Shown here piece by piece: positions 51,776 through 60,875 of a stretch of 64,000 nt of DNA; the stretch's first letter is position 1, and every line of letters begins with the position of its first letter. Made by a program: the position numbers and the translations under genes. Location: positions 3,954,486 through 4,018,485 of the forward strand of contig NZ_JH993797.1 in assembly GCF_000316115.1 (NCBI RefSeq). Reading direction: 5' to 3'. Under the pieces are notes generated by a model, which made no database searches, was not told the origin of the DNA, and saw nothing but the letters and a program-made list of their open reading frames with translations. The stretch is from Leptolyngbya sp. PCC 7375. GTDB lineage: Bacteria > Cyanobacteriota > Cyanobacteriia > Phormidesmidales > Phormidesmidaceae.

Positions 51776-52648
51776 ATGCCTGTTGTAACATTGGCTCAAC
51801 TGCTTGAGTCAGGGGTTCACTTTGGTCATCAGACCCGCCGTTGGAACCCCAAAATGGATCGGTATATTTTTACTGCACGTAACGGTGTACATATTATTGA
51901 CCTAGTCCAGACGGCTCAGCTGCTCGACAACGCTTATTCCTTCGTACGGACTTCAGCAGAGAAAGGTCAGAAGTTTTTGTTTGTGGGCACTAAGCGTCAA
52001 GCTGCCGGAATTGTCGCTGAAGAAGCCAGACGTTGTGGGTCTTACTACATCAACCAGCGTTGGTTAGGTGGAATGCTAACCAACTGGACCACCATTAAAA
52101 CACGTGTAGAGCGTCTCAAAGAGCTAGAGCGCATGCAAGAGACAGGAGCTCTAGCTCTACGCCCGAAAAAAGAAGCTGCTGTTTTGCGTCGTGAACTCGA
52201 GAAGCTTCAAAAATATCTGGGTGGTATTAAGCTGATGCGGCGTTTGCCAGATGTAGTCATCATGGTTGACATCAAGCGTGAATATAACGCAGTGCAAGAG
52301 TGTCAGAAATTAGGGATTCCAATCGTGTCACTATTGGATACTAACTGTGATCCCGATGTGGTTGATATTCCAATTCCCGGTAACGATGATGCCATTCGTT
52401 CAATCAAGTTAATTCTAGGTAGCTTAGCGAATGCCATCTATGAGGGTTCCCATGGTCAGGCACCGCAGGACAATAGTGATGAAGGCGACATTTACGCCGA
52501 CTATCCCAGTGCCGAAGAAGACTATGATTATGATGCAGCCGATATTCCCAATGCTGGAGACGCACCTGCGGCAGATGAAGTGCCAGCAGCACCTGCGGCA
52601 GATGAAGTGCTAGCAGCACCTGCGGCAGATGAAGCAGAGAGCGAATAA
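51776..52648 (+). CDS. rpsB: 30S ribosomal protein S2
   Basis: A 290-residue small-subunit protein. The start 'MPVVTLAQLLESGVHFGHQTRRWNPKM' core and 'QRWLGGMLTNW', 'RLPDVVIMVD' and 'NCDPDVVDIPIPGNDDA' are unmistakable. Residues about 225-290 form an unusual acidic, low-complexity tail ending in three 9-residue repeats (APAADEVPA type). Such C-terminal extensions vary among cyanobacteria. It is followed 148 bases later by tsf, the usual pair. Confidence 0.97.
   Translation: MPVVTLAQLLESGVHFGHQTRRWNPKMDRYIFTARNGVHIIDLVQTAQLLDNAYSFVRTSAEKGQKFLFVGTKRQAAGIVAEEARRCGSYYINQRWLGGMLTNWTTIKTRVERLKELERMQETGALALRPKKEAAVLRRELEKLQKYLGGIKLMRRLPDVVIMVDIKREYNAVQECQKLGIPIVSLLDTNCDPDVVDIPIPGNDDAIRSIKLILGSLANAIYEGSHGQAPQDNSDEGDIYADYPSAEEDYDYDAADIPNAGDAPAADEVPAAPAADEVLAAPAADEAESE
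52562..52642 (+). repeat. three 27-bp repeats in the rpsB tail
   Basis: Units start at 52562, 52589 and 52616, each beginning GCACCTGCGGCAGATGAAG. They encode APAADEV/A nonapeptides at the C-terminus of S2. Confidence 0.9.
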
Positions 52649-52796
52649 CACGCTGTAGGCTTTTGCATTACATATAGCAGCTGATCCCCACCATAGGTTC
52701 AGCTGTTGATGCTTTAGGCCCAGGTCTTAACATTGGCGAAAAGCTTGTTCTGTCAAAATATTTTTTCAAAGTAGAGCATTAGTGTAGGAGGAGATA

Positions 52797-53567
52797 ATGG
52801 CAGGCATTTCTGCAAAGCAAGTAAAAGAGCTGCGCGATACTACTGGCGCAGGCATGATGGACTGTAAAAAAGCCCTCCAAGCATCGGACGGTGATCTACA
52901 GAAGGCCATTGAGTGGCTCCGTCAGAAAGGTATTACTTCAGCAGCTAAGAAGGAAGGCCGAGTTGCTGCTGAAGGTCTAGTGGAAAGTTACATCCACACC
53001 GGTGGTCGTGTGGGTGTCCTTGTGGAAATCAACTGCGAAACAGACTTCGTTGCCCGTCGGGAAGAGTTCAAGACTCTAGCACGCGATATTGCTATGCAGA
53101 TAGCAGCATGCCCTAACGTTGAAGTTGTTAGAACCAGCGATATTCCTCAAGATTCCATTGACCGCGAGCGGGAAATTGAAATGGGTCGCGAGGATCTTGC
53201 TAAGAAACCTGAAAACATCCGCGCCAAGATCGTAGATGGTCGTATTGAAAAGCGTCTCAAAGAACAATCTTTATTAGATCAGCCCTTCATTAAGGATCAA
53301 AACATCACTATTGAAGAGTTGATCAAACAGTTAGTGGCAACTCTAGGTGAAAATATCCAGGTTCGCCGTTTCTCACGATTCACTCTAGGTGAAGGTATTG
53401 AGAAGAAAGAGGAGAACTTTGCAGCAGAAGTCGCTGCTCAAACGGGTCAAAAGAAAGAGGAGAAGCCTGCTGAAGCAGCAGCTCCTAAAGCGGAAGCTAA
53501 AAACGAGAAGCCTGCAGAGCCTGCACCTAAAGCGGAAAAGAAGAAAGGCAAAAAGAAAAAGAAATAG
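52797..53567 (+). CDS. tsf: translation elongation factor Ts
   Basis: A 256-residue nucleotide-exchange factor for EF-Tu. 'LRDTTGAGMMDCKKAL' and 'INCETDFVAR' are diagnostic. The core ends near residue 205 ('RFSRFTLGEGIEKKEENFA'). It is followed by a Lys/Ala/Pro/Glu-rich disordered tail of about 45 residues ending in polylysine-like sequence. The ribosome-binding site is strong (GGAGGAGA). The protein is of the short cyanobacterial/chloroplast-like core type. Confidence 0.97.
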   Translation: MAGISAKQVKELRDTTGAGMMDCKKALQASDGDLQKAIEWLRQKGITSAAKKEGRVAAEGLVESYIHTGGRVGVLVEINCETDFVARREEFKTLARDIAMQIAACPNVEVVRTSDIPQDSIDREREIEMGREDLAKKPENIRAKIVDGRIEKRLKEQSLLDQPFIKDQNITIEELIKQLVATLGENIQVRRFSRFTLGEGIEKKEENFAAEVAAQTGQKKEEKPAEAAAPKAEAKNEKPAEPAPKAEKKKGKKKKK

Positions 53568-53605
53568 TCCTCTTCAATGTGGATACATTTTTTCTAAATC
53601 GGCAC

Positions 53606-53636
53606 GGCAAGCCAAGGCGCTTGCCTGCCTTTTTTA
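53606..53636 (+). terminator. terminator of rpsB-tsf
   Basis: A 7-bp stem (GGCAAGC / GCTTGCC) followed by TGCC and then seven T, 39 bases after tsf. Confidence 0.8.
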
Positions 53637-53805
53637 TATCTTTCCATTGGCTAGGGGCAAGTACCCATAGCACCTCAGCTGTCAGTATTTATGAATTATG
53701 CAAATGACTCTGAAATATTAGAACATTTGTCATAGCGCCTATACTGGGATTTACGGCATTACAATGCCGTTCTACATCACGTTTTTCTGTCTAATATCTG
53801 CGCTA

Positions 53806-54981
53806 ATGGGTAACGCAAGTGGTCATATTGAACAGCAGCTTTCCAAGCTTCAGACGCAAACTGCTGATATTGCCACTGAGCTTGAAGTCTTAATCGATAA
53901 ATATTTACAAGTTCTAAGTCAGGCAAGCAAACGCCAGCTAATATTAGCGGCTTATCATATCTGTACGCAGGTTTATCCTGAGAGTTTTTTAGAACTGAGC
54001 CTGTCCCAACGTGATCGTTTACAGCACAAGCTGCGCGAATTGGGCAATCGCATTCACACTCACCTACATGACAAATGGGCTACAGCCAAGCGCCTGAGCT
54101 TACAACCAGCAGAGGAAGACGGCCTCGCCGTCATTCGGCAATTATTTTTAGAAGCAGCCTCTGCCAGAGAGCAATCAGAAGCAACGCCTAAAACCAGCCC
54201 TGCAGCAGCTGAGACAGGTGAGGACCAAGCACATCACACAAACCCTGGCGAGTCACCCCAAACCCAGCGATCTCAAGAAAAACTCTTAGCCGATATTCGT
54301 TCACTCATGGATAGTGAGCGTTTAGAAGAGTCGCAGCCAGAAACTGAACCGTCAGGACCACTACAACCTGCACAGATCATGCGGCGGCAAATTTTAATTG
54401 AGAAAGCTATTCGAGATGTGCTCAAGGCGGTCTCAGAGAAGGCAAATGAGCTTTTGCGAACAGCAAATGTAATGCCAGAGATCCCCCATGCATTGTTAGC
54501 GGCGACGTCAGAGTCAGAACGTCTAGGCCATATCCCCATGAAAACACCTAATTTGGTCAGACTATCGATCAAGATCCTGCACGAACCCGAGAAAAGTAGG
54601 TTTTCAAAGAGTGATGACGAGCCTGACGAAGGTGAAGATCATAAGATCGATGAGCAGTGGGCTGACGCTGAGATTGCCGCCGCTATTATTACTGGTGAAG
54701 ACACCTCAGATCAAGATTCAGATGCGGACGAAAATCGTTCTGAAGCATCTATATCGATGCCTCAATTTCTCCAGTTAGAGTCTCTGCCCGATTTTGTCAT
54801 GATTCATTTACGGCTCTCGGAAATTGAATTTGCGGAGACGAACGTCGCACTTTGGCGAAGCCATATTCGGAAGAAAATGACGCATCTGAAACGTGTTGGC
54901 CATGCCTATAAGGATGCTGAACGACAGCTTGCGATCGCACAAGCCGAAGATGCCTGGAGAGCTAGCTGGACCAACCACTAA
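53806..54981 (+). CDS. conserved hypothetical protein coupled to recG
   Basis: About 391 residues from ATG 53806 ('MGNASGHIEQQLSKLQTQTADIATELEVL' trimmed: begins MGNASGHIEQ). The frame is open 14 codons further up. The first ~115 residues are helical, the middle is acidic and disordered, and the last ~50 residues are again helical ('WRSHIRKKMTHLKRVGHAYKDAERQLAIA'). No enzyme motif is visible. The stop codon shares one base with the recG ATG (TAATG), so translation is coupled, suggesting a role linked to RecG or DNA repair, but this is only context. Confidence 0.65.
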   Translation: MGNASGHIEQQLSKLQTQTADIATELEVLIDKYLQVLSQASKRQLILAAYHICTQVYPESFLELSLSQRDRLQHKLRELGNRIHTHLHDKWATAKRLSLQPAEEDGLAVIRQLFLEAASAREQSEATPKTSPAAAETGEDQAHHTNPGESPQTQRSQEKLLADIRSLMDSERLEESQPETEPSGPLQPAQIMRRQILIEKAIRDVLKAVSEKANELLRTANVMPEIPHALLAATSESERLGHIPMKTPNLVRLSIKILHEPEKSRFSKSDDEPDEGEDHKIDEQWADAEIAAAIITGEDTSDQDSDADENRSEASISMPQFLQLESLPDFVMIHLRLSEIEFAETNVALWRSHIRKKMTHLKRVGHAYKDAERQLAIAQAEDAWRASWTNH

Positions 54982-57467
54982 TGGCCGATCAGCCCGACTG
55001 GATCCGTCTGCAAAAGGCACTGAGTGTCGAAGCTGAAGCGGGGTTCAATGACCTGCAAGGCCATCAAAAACGATTTAGCGAATTTTTGCGAGATAGCTTA
55101 CGCAAGTCCCCCAGCAATCTGCCTCCCATTGACCAAGAACGCTGGCGTAATCTCTCGGAAGACTTCGATAAATATAGCGCCCTCAGCTTTGCCCAACGGC
55201 AGCATCTGGTGGCCAACACTCGACGGTTTTTACAGCAGAGTCGTCAACTATTAGACAAGCCCAGCCCTAAGGCTAGTGAAGCGGTAGGTCGGCCATCGTC
55301 AAGATCCAACCAACGCCCTAACACCAAATCCTTAATTACTCAGACACCGAGCTTACCTCGCTCAGGTCATCCCCTAGATCAGCCCATCACTTATCTCAAA
55401 GGCATCGGCCCCAAGAATAGCGAACGACTCGCAAAGTTAGGGCTGTATACCGTACGGGATGTGCTCTATTACTATCCCCGCGACCATCTAGACTATGCCC
55501 GCCAGGTCAAAATTCGAGATCTTAAAGTGGGTGACACCGTGACGATTGTGGGCACCGTGCGGCGTTGCAATTGCTTCAATAGTCCTCGTAATACAAAACT
55601 GACGATTTTTGAACTCAGTCTCTACGATGGCACCGGCACACTCAAACTCAATCGATTCTTTGCCGGAGCTCGCTTTCGTAACCGAGCTTGGCAAGAACGT
55701 CAAAAGCGTCTCTACCCAGTGGGCGCTACATTGGCTGCCTCGGGCTTGGTAAAAAAAGGAAAATATGGCATCACCTTAGACGATCCCGACCTGGAGGTAC
55801 TCGGAGATACCCAGGAAGCCATTGACTCAGACACGGTAGGTCGCGTGGTCCCTGTCTATCCCCTGACAGAGGGTGTGCCTGCCCCACTGGTCCGTAAGGC
55901 AGTGGTCGCTGCCTTGCCCGCCGCTATAGAAATTCGCGAGCCGTTTCCCACTGCGCTGCGGGAGCAACATGGTCTGATTCAACTAACGGTGGCGATTGCC
56001 CACATTCACTTTCCACCCGATAGTGAGGCTCTGGCCATTGCCCGCCGCCGTCTGGTGTTTGATGAATTCTTCTATTTGCAATTAGGTCTGCTGTCCCGTC
56101 GCAAACAGCAACAGGCTCACACTCAAATTCACATGGCCCCTACTGGTGAGCTGATCGATCAGTTCTATGAGGTACTGCCCTTTAGCCTGACGGGGGCTCA
56201 AGCTCGGGTAGTGCAGGAAATTCTGGTGGACTTGCAGCAGTCCACACCGATGAATCGACTGGTGCAGGGAGATGTGGGCTCCGGGAAAACCGTGGTGGCA
56301 GTGGTGGCAATCCTCGCAACCATTCAGGCCGGATATCAGGCAGCCCTGATGGCCCCCACAGAAGTGTTAGCAGAACAGCACTACCGCAAGTTGGTGGAAT
56401 GGTTTAACCTATTGCACTTACCTGTAGAACTGCTAACTGGTTCCACCAAAACCGCCAAGCGCCGGGAAATTCATTCCCAACTCGAAACGGGAGAACTCCC
56501 CATCCTGGTAGGAACCCATGCCCTGATCGAAGATCCTGTGAAATTTAGTCGTTTGGGTCTCGTCACCATCGATGAACAACATCGGTTTGGGGTGGCTCAG
56601 CGGGCCAAGCTCCAGCAAAAAGGTGATAATCCCCACGTGCTCACACTCACGGCTACGCCTATACCGCGAACTCTAGCCCTGACATTGCATGGAGATCTGG
56701 ACGTTAGCCAAATTGACGAACTCCCGCCCGGGCGTAAGCCCATTCAAACCACATTATTAGCTGGTCGAGATCGCAACCATGCCTACGATCTGATTCGACG
56801 TGAGATCACCCAAAGCCGACAAATTTACATCGTGCTACCCCTGGTTGATGAATCTGAAAAGCTGGACTTGCGTTCCGCCATTGAAGAACATCAGCGTCTG
56901 AGCGAGGTTGTTTTTCCTGAATTCAACGTCGGTCTGCTCCATGGGCGCATGAGCTCTGCTGATAAAGATGCGGCCATTACACAATTTCGGGAACGCCATA
57001 CCCAGATCTTGGTGTCCACCACAGTGGTAGAAGTTGGGGTAGATGTGCCCAACGCCAGTGTCATGCTCATTGAACATGCTGAGCGCTTTGGTCTCTCACA
57101 ACTGCATCAGCTACGGGGACGTGTAGGACGAGGGGCTGACCAATCCTATTGCCTATTGATGAGCAGTAGTAAAAGCGAAACGGCTTTGCAGCGACTGCGG
57201 GTTCTAGAACAGTCGCAAGATGGGTTCTTCATTGCTGAGATGGATCTGCGATTCCGGGGTCCCGGTGAGGCGTTAGGCACCCGTCAATCAGGACTGCCTG
57301 ACTTTGCTTTGGCTAGCCTGGTGAATGATCAAGAGGTTTTGGAGCTAGCCCGGACAGCAGCAGAGCAGCTCATCCAGCAAGACTCGACTTTGGAGCAGTG
57401 GCCGTTAATTAAAAAAGAATTGAACCGTCGTTATACAAAGTTGATGGGCGGAGCGATCTTTACATAG
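54981..57467 (+). CDS. recG: ATP-dependent DNA helicase RecG
   Basis: An 828-residue branch-migration helicase that reverses stalled forks. After a ~130-residue cyanobacterial N-terminal extension comes the wedge/OB domain ('YLKGIGPKNSERLAKLG', 'VRDVLYYYPRDHLDY'). The helicase core follows: Walker A 'GDVGSGKTVVA', 'DEQHRFG', 'TATPIPRTLAL', and motif VI 'QLRGRVGRG'. The C-terminal 'GTRQSGLPDF' region is complete. The start overlaps the upstream stop by one base. Confidence 0.96.
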   Translation: MADQPDWIRLQKALSVEAEAGFNDLQGHQKRFSEFLRDSLRKSPSNLPPIDQERWRNLSEDFDKYSALSFAQRQHLVANTRRFLQQSRQLLDKPSPKASEAVGRPSSRSNQRPNTKSLITQTPSLPRSGHPLDQPITYLKGIGPKNSERLAKLGLYTVRDVLYYYPRDHLDYARQVKIRDLKVGDTVTIVGTVRRCNCFNSPRNTKLTIFELSLYDGTGTLKLNRFFAGARFRNRAWQERQKRLYPVGATLAASGLVKKGKYGITLDDPDLEVLGDTQEAIDSDTVGRVVPVYPLTEGVPAPLVRKAVVAALPAAIEIREPFPTALREQHGLIQLTVAIAHIHFPPDSEALAIARRRLVFDEFFYLQLGLLSRRKQQQAHTQIHMAPTGELIDQFYEVLPFSLTGAQARVVQEILVDLQQSTPMNRLVQGDVGSGKTVVAVVAILATIQAGYQAALMAPTEVLAEQHYRKLVEWFNLLHLPVELLTGSTKTAKRREIHSQLETGELPILVGTHALIEDPVKFSRLGLVTIDEQHRFGVAQRAKLQQKGDNPHVLTLTATPIPRTLALTLHGDLDVSQIDELPPGRKPIQTTLLAGRDRNHAYDLIRREITQSRQIYIVLPLVDESEKLDLRSAIEEHQRLSEVVFPEFNVGLLHGRMSSADKDAAITQFRERHTQILVSTTVVEVGVDVPNASVMLIEHAERFGLSQLHQLRGRVGRGADQSYCLLMSSSKSETALQRLRVLEQSQDGFFIAEMDLRFRGPGEALGTRQSGLPDFALASLVNDQEVLELARTAAEQLIQQDSTLEQWPLIKKELNRRYTKLMGGAIFT

Positions 57468-57591
57468 TTCTGAGTTTTAAGCTCTGAGTTTTAAGTTCTG
57501 AGTTTTGAACTTTATGTGCGCTATAACTGCTCAATTAGCAATGGATTGGGACCAACAACTCACAAATCAAAATTTACACCTTAAAATTTCC

Positions 57592-57801
57592 CTACCGCCG
57601 TTTGCTTGAAAACACGGTGAGTAAACCCGCTGTGCCGACCAGGCCAGCTGCCAGGCCAATCCCTAACCACAAGCCAAACGGTAGGGCTACCGAACGAAAC
57701 GCCAAAAATTGTAGGGAAACCGGGGTGGCGTTCTGTACGGACAGGATTGCGATCGCAATTACTAAAAACGCTGGAATCACCACAAGCAGAAATTTAACCA
57801 T
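57592..57801 (-). CDS. LapA-domain (DUF1049) membrane protein
   Basis: A 69-residue protein with two membrane helices (about residues 3-25 and 40-62) and a basic C-terminus. 'VQNATPVSLQFLAF' and 'LPFGLWLGIGLAAGL' match the lipopolysaccharide assembly protein A (LapA) domain family. ATG 57801 is preferred over a TTG five codons earlier. Its role in cyanobacteria is not defined. Confidence 0.75.
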   Translation of the reverse strand: MVKFLLVVIPAFLVIAIAILSVQNATPVSLQFLAFRSVALPFGLWLGIGLAAGLVGTAGLLTVFSSKRR

Positions 57802-57874
57802 ACGTTTGTTGGACAATCATGCCAACGCTACAGAGCAAAACCAACGCTATATTAACCGGGTTGGCCAGCGCTTT

Positions 57875-57918
57875 AAAGTAGTTCAGCCTCTGCCCAAGGG
57901 CAGAGGCTGAACTACTTT
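57875..57918. repeat. perfect 21-bp inverted repeat (hairpin 1)
   Basis: Arms AAAGTAGTTCAGCCTCTGCCC and its exact complement meet at two central bases (57896-57897). It lies in a 398-bp gene-free stretch (57802-58199). It is followed after 7 bases by a second hairpin. There is no convincing U-tract on either strand. Confidence 0.9.
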
Positions 57919-57925
57919 TAATAAA

Positions 57926-57966
57926 TGCAAGACGGGCCTCAACATTACGCTGAGGCCCGTCTTGCA
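57926..57966. repeat. perfect 16-bp inverted repeat (hairpin 2)
   Basis: Arms TGCAAGACGGGCCTCA and its complement flank a 9-base loop (ACATTACGC). On the minus strand it is followed by TTTATTAAAA, so it might terminate the ABC-ATPase transcript coming from 58200. The rest of 57970-58199 shows no gene. Confidence 0.88.
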
Positions 57967-58199
57967 ATAAATAGGTCTGTATAAAGGAAACTGCTAAAAA
58001 GTCAGTCAGAATAGAATTTAAATTTAAGCTGCAAACGCAGTAGTCATAAGCGTTCTTTCGAACTAAATATAGACTACCCCAGTCCCTTAAGAATGCACAT
58101 AAACACCTGGTGAACTTCAATAAACCTACTTTGAAGAAATGCTTTAATCAGACTACTCACAAGGGTTTAGGGTATTTACTACAGACATCGTCAGTGTCT

Positions 58200-59132
58200 T
58201 CAGACTGAACGGGTCACTTCTAAGTAAATATGCTCTAAGGTGACTGGACTGCGGGCAATGGAATCTATCGGAATGCCATCAAATTTTGCAATTAGCTCTC
58301 TGAGTTCTAATCGCTCAGGTATCCAAAACGCCAGGTGCGTGTCATAGCGGCGCATTATAAATCCATGGTTGGCGGCTTTGGCGATGGCAGCCTCTTCATC
58401 TGCCGTCTGTAGGATCACCACCTCCTCAGCTGGAATATGGCTGCGCAATTCCGGGAGACTCCCTTGAGCCAGTAAGCAACCCTGCTTAAGAAAACCGATG
58501 CGACCGCACAGTCGTTCTGCTTCATCAAGCAGATGAGTAGTTAGCAGCACCGTTACCCCCTGTTGCTTAAGCTGCCGAATTAAATCCCAGACCTCGTAGC
58601 GCGCTTCAATATCTAATCCGGTCGTAGGTTCATCAAGGACCACTAACTTGGGCTGATGCACAATGGCGATGGCTAAACTCAACCGTCGCTGCATGCCACC
58701 GCTTAAGGAACCAACAACACTGTTAACCCGATCTTGAAGATTGACAGCGGTTAAGCAGGTTTGGATACGTTGCGATCGCACTGTAGATTCCAGGCCATAG
58801 ATTTTGGCAAAGAATGCAAGGTTCTCCCCACAGGTAAGACTTTGGTATAGCAAGTTTTGCTGCGGCATAATCCCCAAATATGGCTTGGTTGATTCAGAAG
58901 CAGGCTGCCCAGCAATCAACACCTGCCCGTGATCGGGGCGTAATAAACCACTTAGCAAATTAATGGTTGTGGTTTTTCCAGCTCCATTAGGCCCTAACAG
59001 ACCATACACTTCACCTGACTCCAACCTCAGGGTCAAAGCCGATAGTGCCTGCCGCTGGCCAAAAGCTTTTGATAAATTCTGAATATCCAGCACGCAGCAC
59101 GCATCTTGCACAGCCCCATGAGCGTATGCCAT
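58200..59132 (-). CDS. ABC transporter ATP-binding protein (DrrA/NodI-like)
   Basis: A 310-residue ATPase. Walker A is 'GLLGPNGAGKTTT', the Q-loop lies in 'IMPQQNLLY', the ABC signature is 'GSLSGGMQRRL', Walker B is 'LVVLDEPTTGLD', and the H-loop is 'TTHLLDEAE'. A C-terminal ~90-residue extension matches the DrrA/CcmA-type exporter subfamily. No permease gene lies next to it in the window. ATG 59132 is preferred; a GTG at 59171 would add a spurious hydrophobic leader. The cargo is unknown. Confidence 0.88.
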   Translation of the reverse strand: MAYAHGAVQDACCVLDIQNLSKAFGQRQALSALTLRLESGEVYGLLGPNGAGKTTTINLLSGLLRPDHGQVLIAGQPASESTKPYLGIMPQQNLLYQSLTCGENLAFFAKIYGLESTVRSQRIQTCLTAVNLQDRVNSVVGSLSGGMQRRLSLAIAIVHQPKLVVLDEPTTGLDIEARYEVWDLIRQLKQQGVTVLLTTHLLDEAERLCGRIGFLKQGCLLAQGSLPELRSHIPAEEVVILQTADEEAAIAKAANHGFIMRRYDTHLAFWIPERLELRELIAKFDGIPIDSIARSPVTLEHIYLEVTRSV

Positions 59133-59219
59133 CAAGACGTTTAACGTAAAGGCAAAGACAGATACGAACACAAGTGCTAATATTAAGCACGGTTCCTGGA
59201 TAAATTAAGCTAGAAACGA

Positions 59220-59293
59220 GGGCATGTAGCTCAGCTGGATAGAGCACCAGATTCCGGTTCTGGCGGTCGGGGGTTCGAATCCCTCCATGCTCG
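59220..59293 (+). tRNA. trnR: tRNA-Arg (anticodon CCG)
   Basis: A 74-base cloverleaf: acceptor GGGCATG paired with CATGCTC; D-arm GCTC/GAGC; anticodon stem CCAGA/TCTGG with loop TTCCGGT, giving anticodon CCG (reads CGG); T-arm with GTTCGAAT; discriminator G. The 3' CCA is not encoded. It is a single-copy gene between the ABC-ATPase and kaiA. Confidence 0.93.
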
Positions 59294-59643
59294 TTGATTA
59301 TGCAGTGCTCAGATCACAAGAACAATGGAACACTTGTCCGTAATTATTCTTCTGAGGCAATATGTCTCCCCTAAGCACCCTTAAGTACAGACACCTGAGG
59401 ACGACAGATACTAAGTCACAGATAAAAATACTTAAGTTTGCCATAGCTACAACTCGTAGCCTATATCCTTAGTTTTGATAAAAAGCGCCTATTAAATTTT
59501 CCTTTGACTGCAAACTTTTGTACTCATTGGCTACTCATATCCCAATTCGCATAAAAATATAAAGTATCGTCTCCGTAGAAAAACAATAAGTTTTTAATAT
59601 AGTGCAATAAATCAATTAACATTGCGTAACATTCATCTCAATT
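59294..59643. other. 350-bp region between tRNA-Arg and kaiA
   Basis: An A/T-rich stretch expected to hold the kaiA promoter. A TTTTTAATATAGTG element near 59593 could be a -10 region. No ORF or structured RNA is recognised. Confidence 0.4.
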
Positions 59644-60495
59644 TTGGCTGCACGCTTCCTGGTTGGAATTTATACGGCTCAGGCCTCTATGGCGGAGTCT
59701 CTCAAGAAAACGCTCACCCACAGTCCTTTTGCTATTAGTTGGAGCCAGACGCACACAGAGTTTGTGCAGTGGACCATCAGTAATCGTCATCGGATTGATT
59801 GTTTGGTTGTCCAACCTAATCAAGATGGTTGGGACTCGCTACATGAGCTGTGGGAGCGTGATATTCTGCTGCCTACTTTAGTGATCTCAGCACAGGATGC
59901 TTTAGAGCAGCGCATCCAGTATCACGATGCTGTTATCCAGATCAGTCCAGACCAATTAGATACCATTGAAGACCAGGTTCACAAAGCCATCAGCCAGTTT
60001 TTAAAACTGCCAGCCAGCTCTAGCACCGTCGTTGATAATGAAGATTCTCCAACGGAAAACCGGGACAATCACCTATTTCTATTGAGCCTTCAGCAACAGC
60101 GGCTGACTGAAAAACTCCAAGAACGCTTAGGCTATTTGGGTGTGTATTACAAGCGTAATTCTCAAAATTTTGTACGCAACATGACCATGGAGGAGCGTCA
60201 TGAGTTTTTAGATCAATTGCGTCAAGACTATCGTCAAATCATCCTGAGTTATTTTTCATCGGATGACAAAAGCCTAAATCAACGTATTGATGACTACGTT
60301 AACTTAGCGTTCTTTGCCGACGTATCCATTTCTAAGGTTGTCGAAATCCATATGGAACTGATGGACCATTTTTCAAAGCAGCTCAACATGGAAGGACGTA
60401 GTGAAGAAATTTTATTGGACTATCGCTTAACCCTAATTGATGTGCTGGCTCATCTATGTGAAATGTACCGTCGCTCTATTCCACGTGAATCCTAG
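59644..60495 (+). CDS. kaiA: circadian clock protein KaiA
   Basis: A 283-residue activator of KaiC autophosphorylation. The N-terminal pseudo-receiver domain (about 1-130) contains 'RIDCLVVQPNQDGWD'. A linker is followed by the C-terminal four-helix domain (about 175-283) that dimerises and binds KaiC's A-loop ('LGVYYKRNSQNFVRNM', 'YRLTLIDVLAHLCEMYRR'). The product is full-length, unlike the short KaiA of some filamentous species. Translation must start at TTG 59644, since the next ATG is inside the receiver domain. Confidence 0.95.
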   Translation: MAARFLVGIYTAQASMAESLKKTLTHSPFAISWSQTHTEFVQWTISNRHRIDCLVVQPNQDGWDSLHELWERDILLPTLVISAQDALEQRIQYHDAVIQISPDQLDTIEDQVHKAISQFLKLPASSSTVVDNEDSPTENRDNHLFLLSLQQQRLTEKLQERLGYLGVYYKRNSQNFVRNMTMEERHEFLDQLRQDYRQIILSYFSSDDKSLNQRIDDYVNLAFFADVSISKVVEIHMELMDHFSKQLNMEGRSEEILLDYRLTLIDVLAHLCEMYRRSIPRES

Positions 60496-60572
60496 AATCT
60501 GATTTACGCACTTCCCAGTTTTATTTATGGACTCTTGTAATCCACATCCGCCACACATTCGGGAACTCTTCA

Positions 60573-60875
60573 ATGGCCTATAAAAAGACCTATATATTAA
60601 AACTCTACGTTGCTGGCAATACCCCAAACTCTACTCGGGCACTCAAAATGCTCAACACGATCTTGGAAGAAGAATTTCAGGGTGTTTATGCATTAAAGGT
60701 TATTGATGTCTTACAAAATCCACAGCTCGCTGAAGAAGACAAAATATTAGCGACTCCAACCTTGGCAAAAATCCTACCGCCTCCTGTGCGTAAAATCATT
60801 GGCGACCTATCTGACCGTGAGCGCGTCCTGATCGGTCTAGACTTGCTTTATGATGAGCTCAGGGAGGATGATTAG
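60573..60875 (+). CDS. kaiB: circadian clock protein KaiB
   Basis: A 100-residue fold-switching protein that binds phosphorylated KaiC and sequesters KaiA. 'YILKLYVAGNTPNSTRALKML' and 'LATPTLAKILPPPVRKIIGDLS' are diagnostic. The length is typical of KaiB1, including the acidic C-terminus. It lies 77 bp after kaiA. Confidence 0.97.
   Translation: MAYKKTYILKLYVAGNTPNSTRALKMLNTILEEEFQGVYALKVIDVLQNPQLAEEDKILATPTLAKILPPPVRKIIGDLSDRERVLIGLDLLYDELREDD

Noticed and set aside
57794..58120. A 108-codon minus-strand frame upstream of the LapA gene
   Set aside because: It runs through both perfect hairpins, so its residues mirror repeat sequence; no family resemblance.
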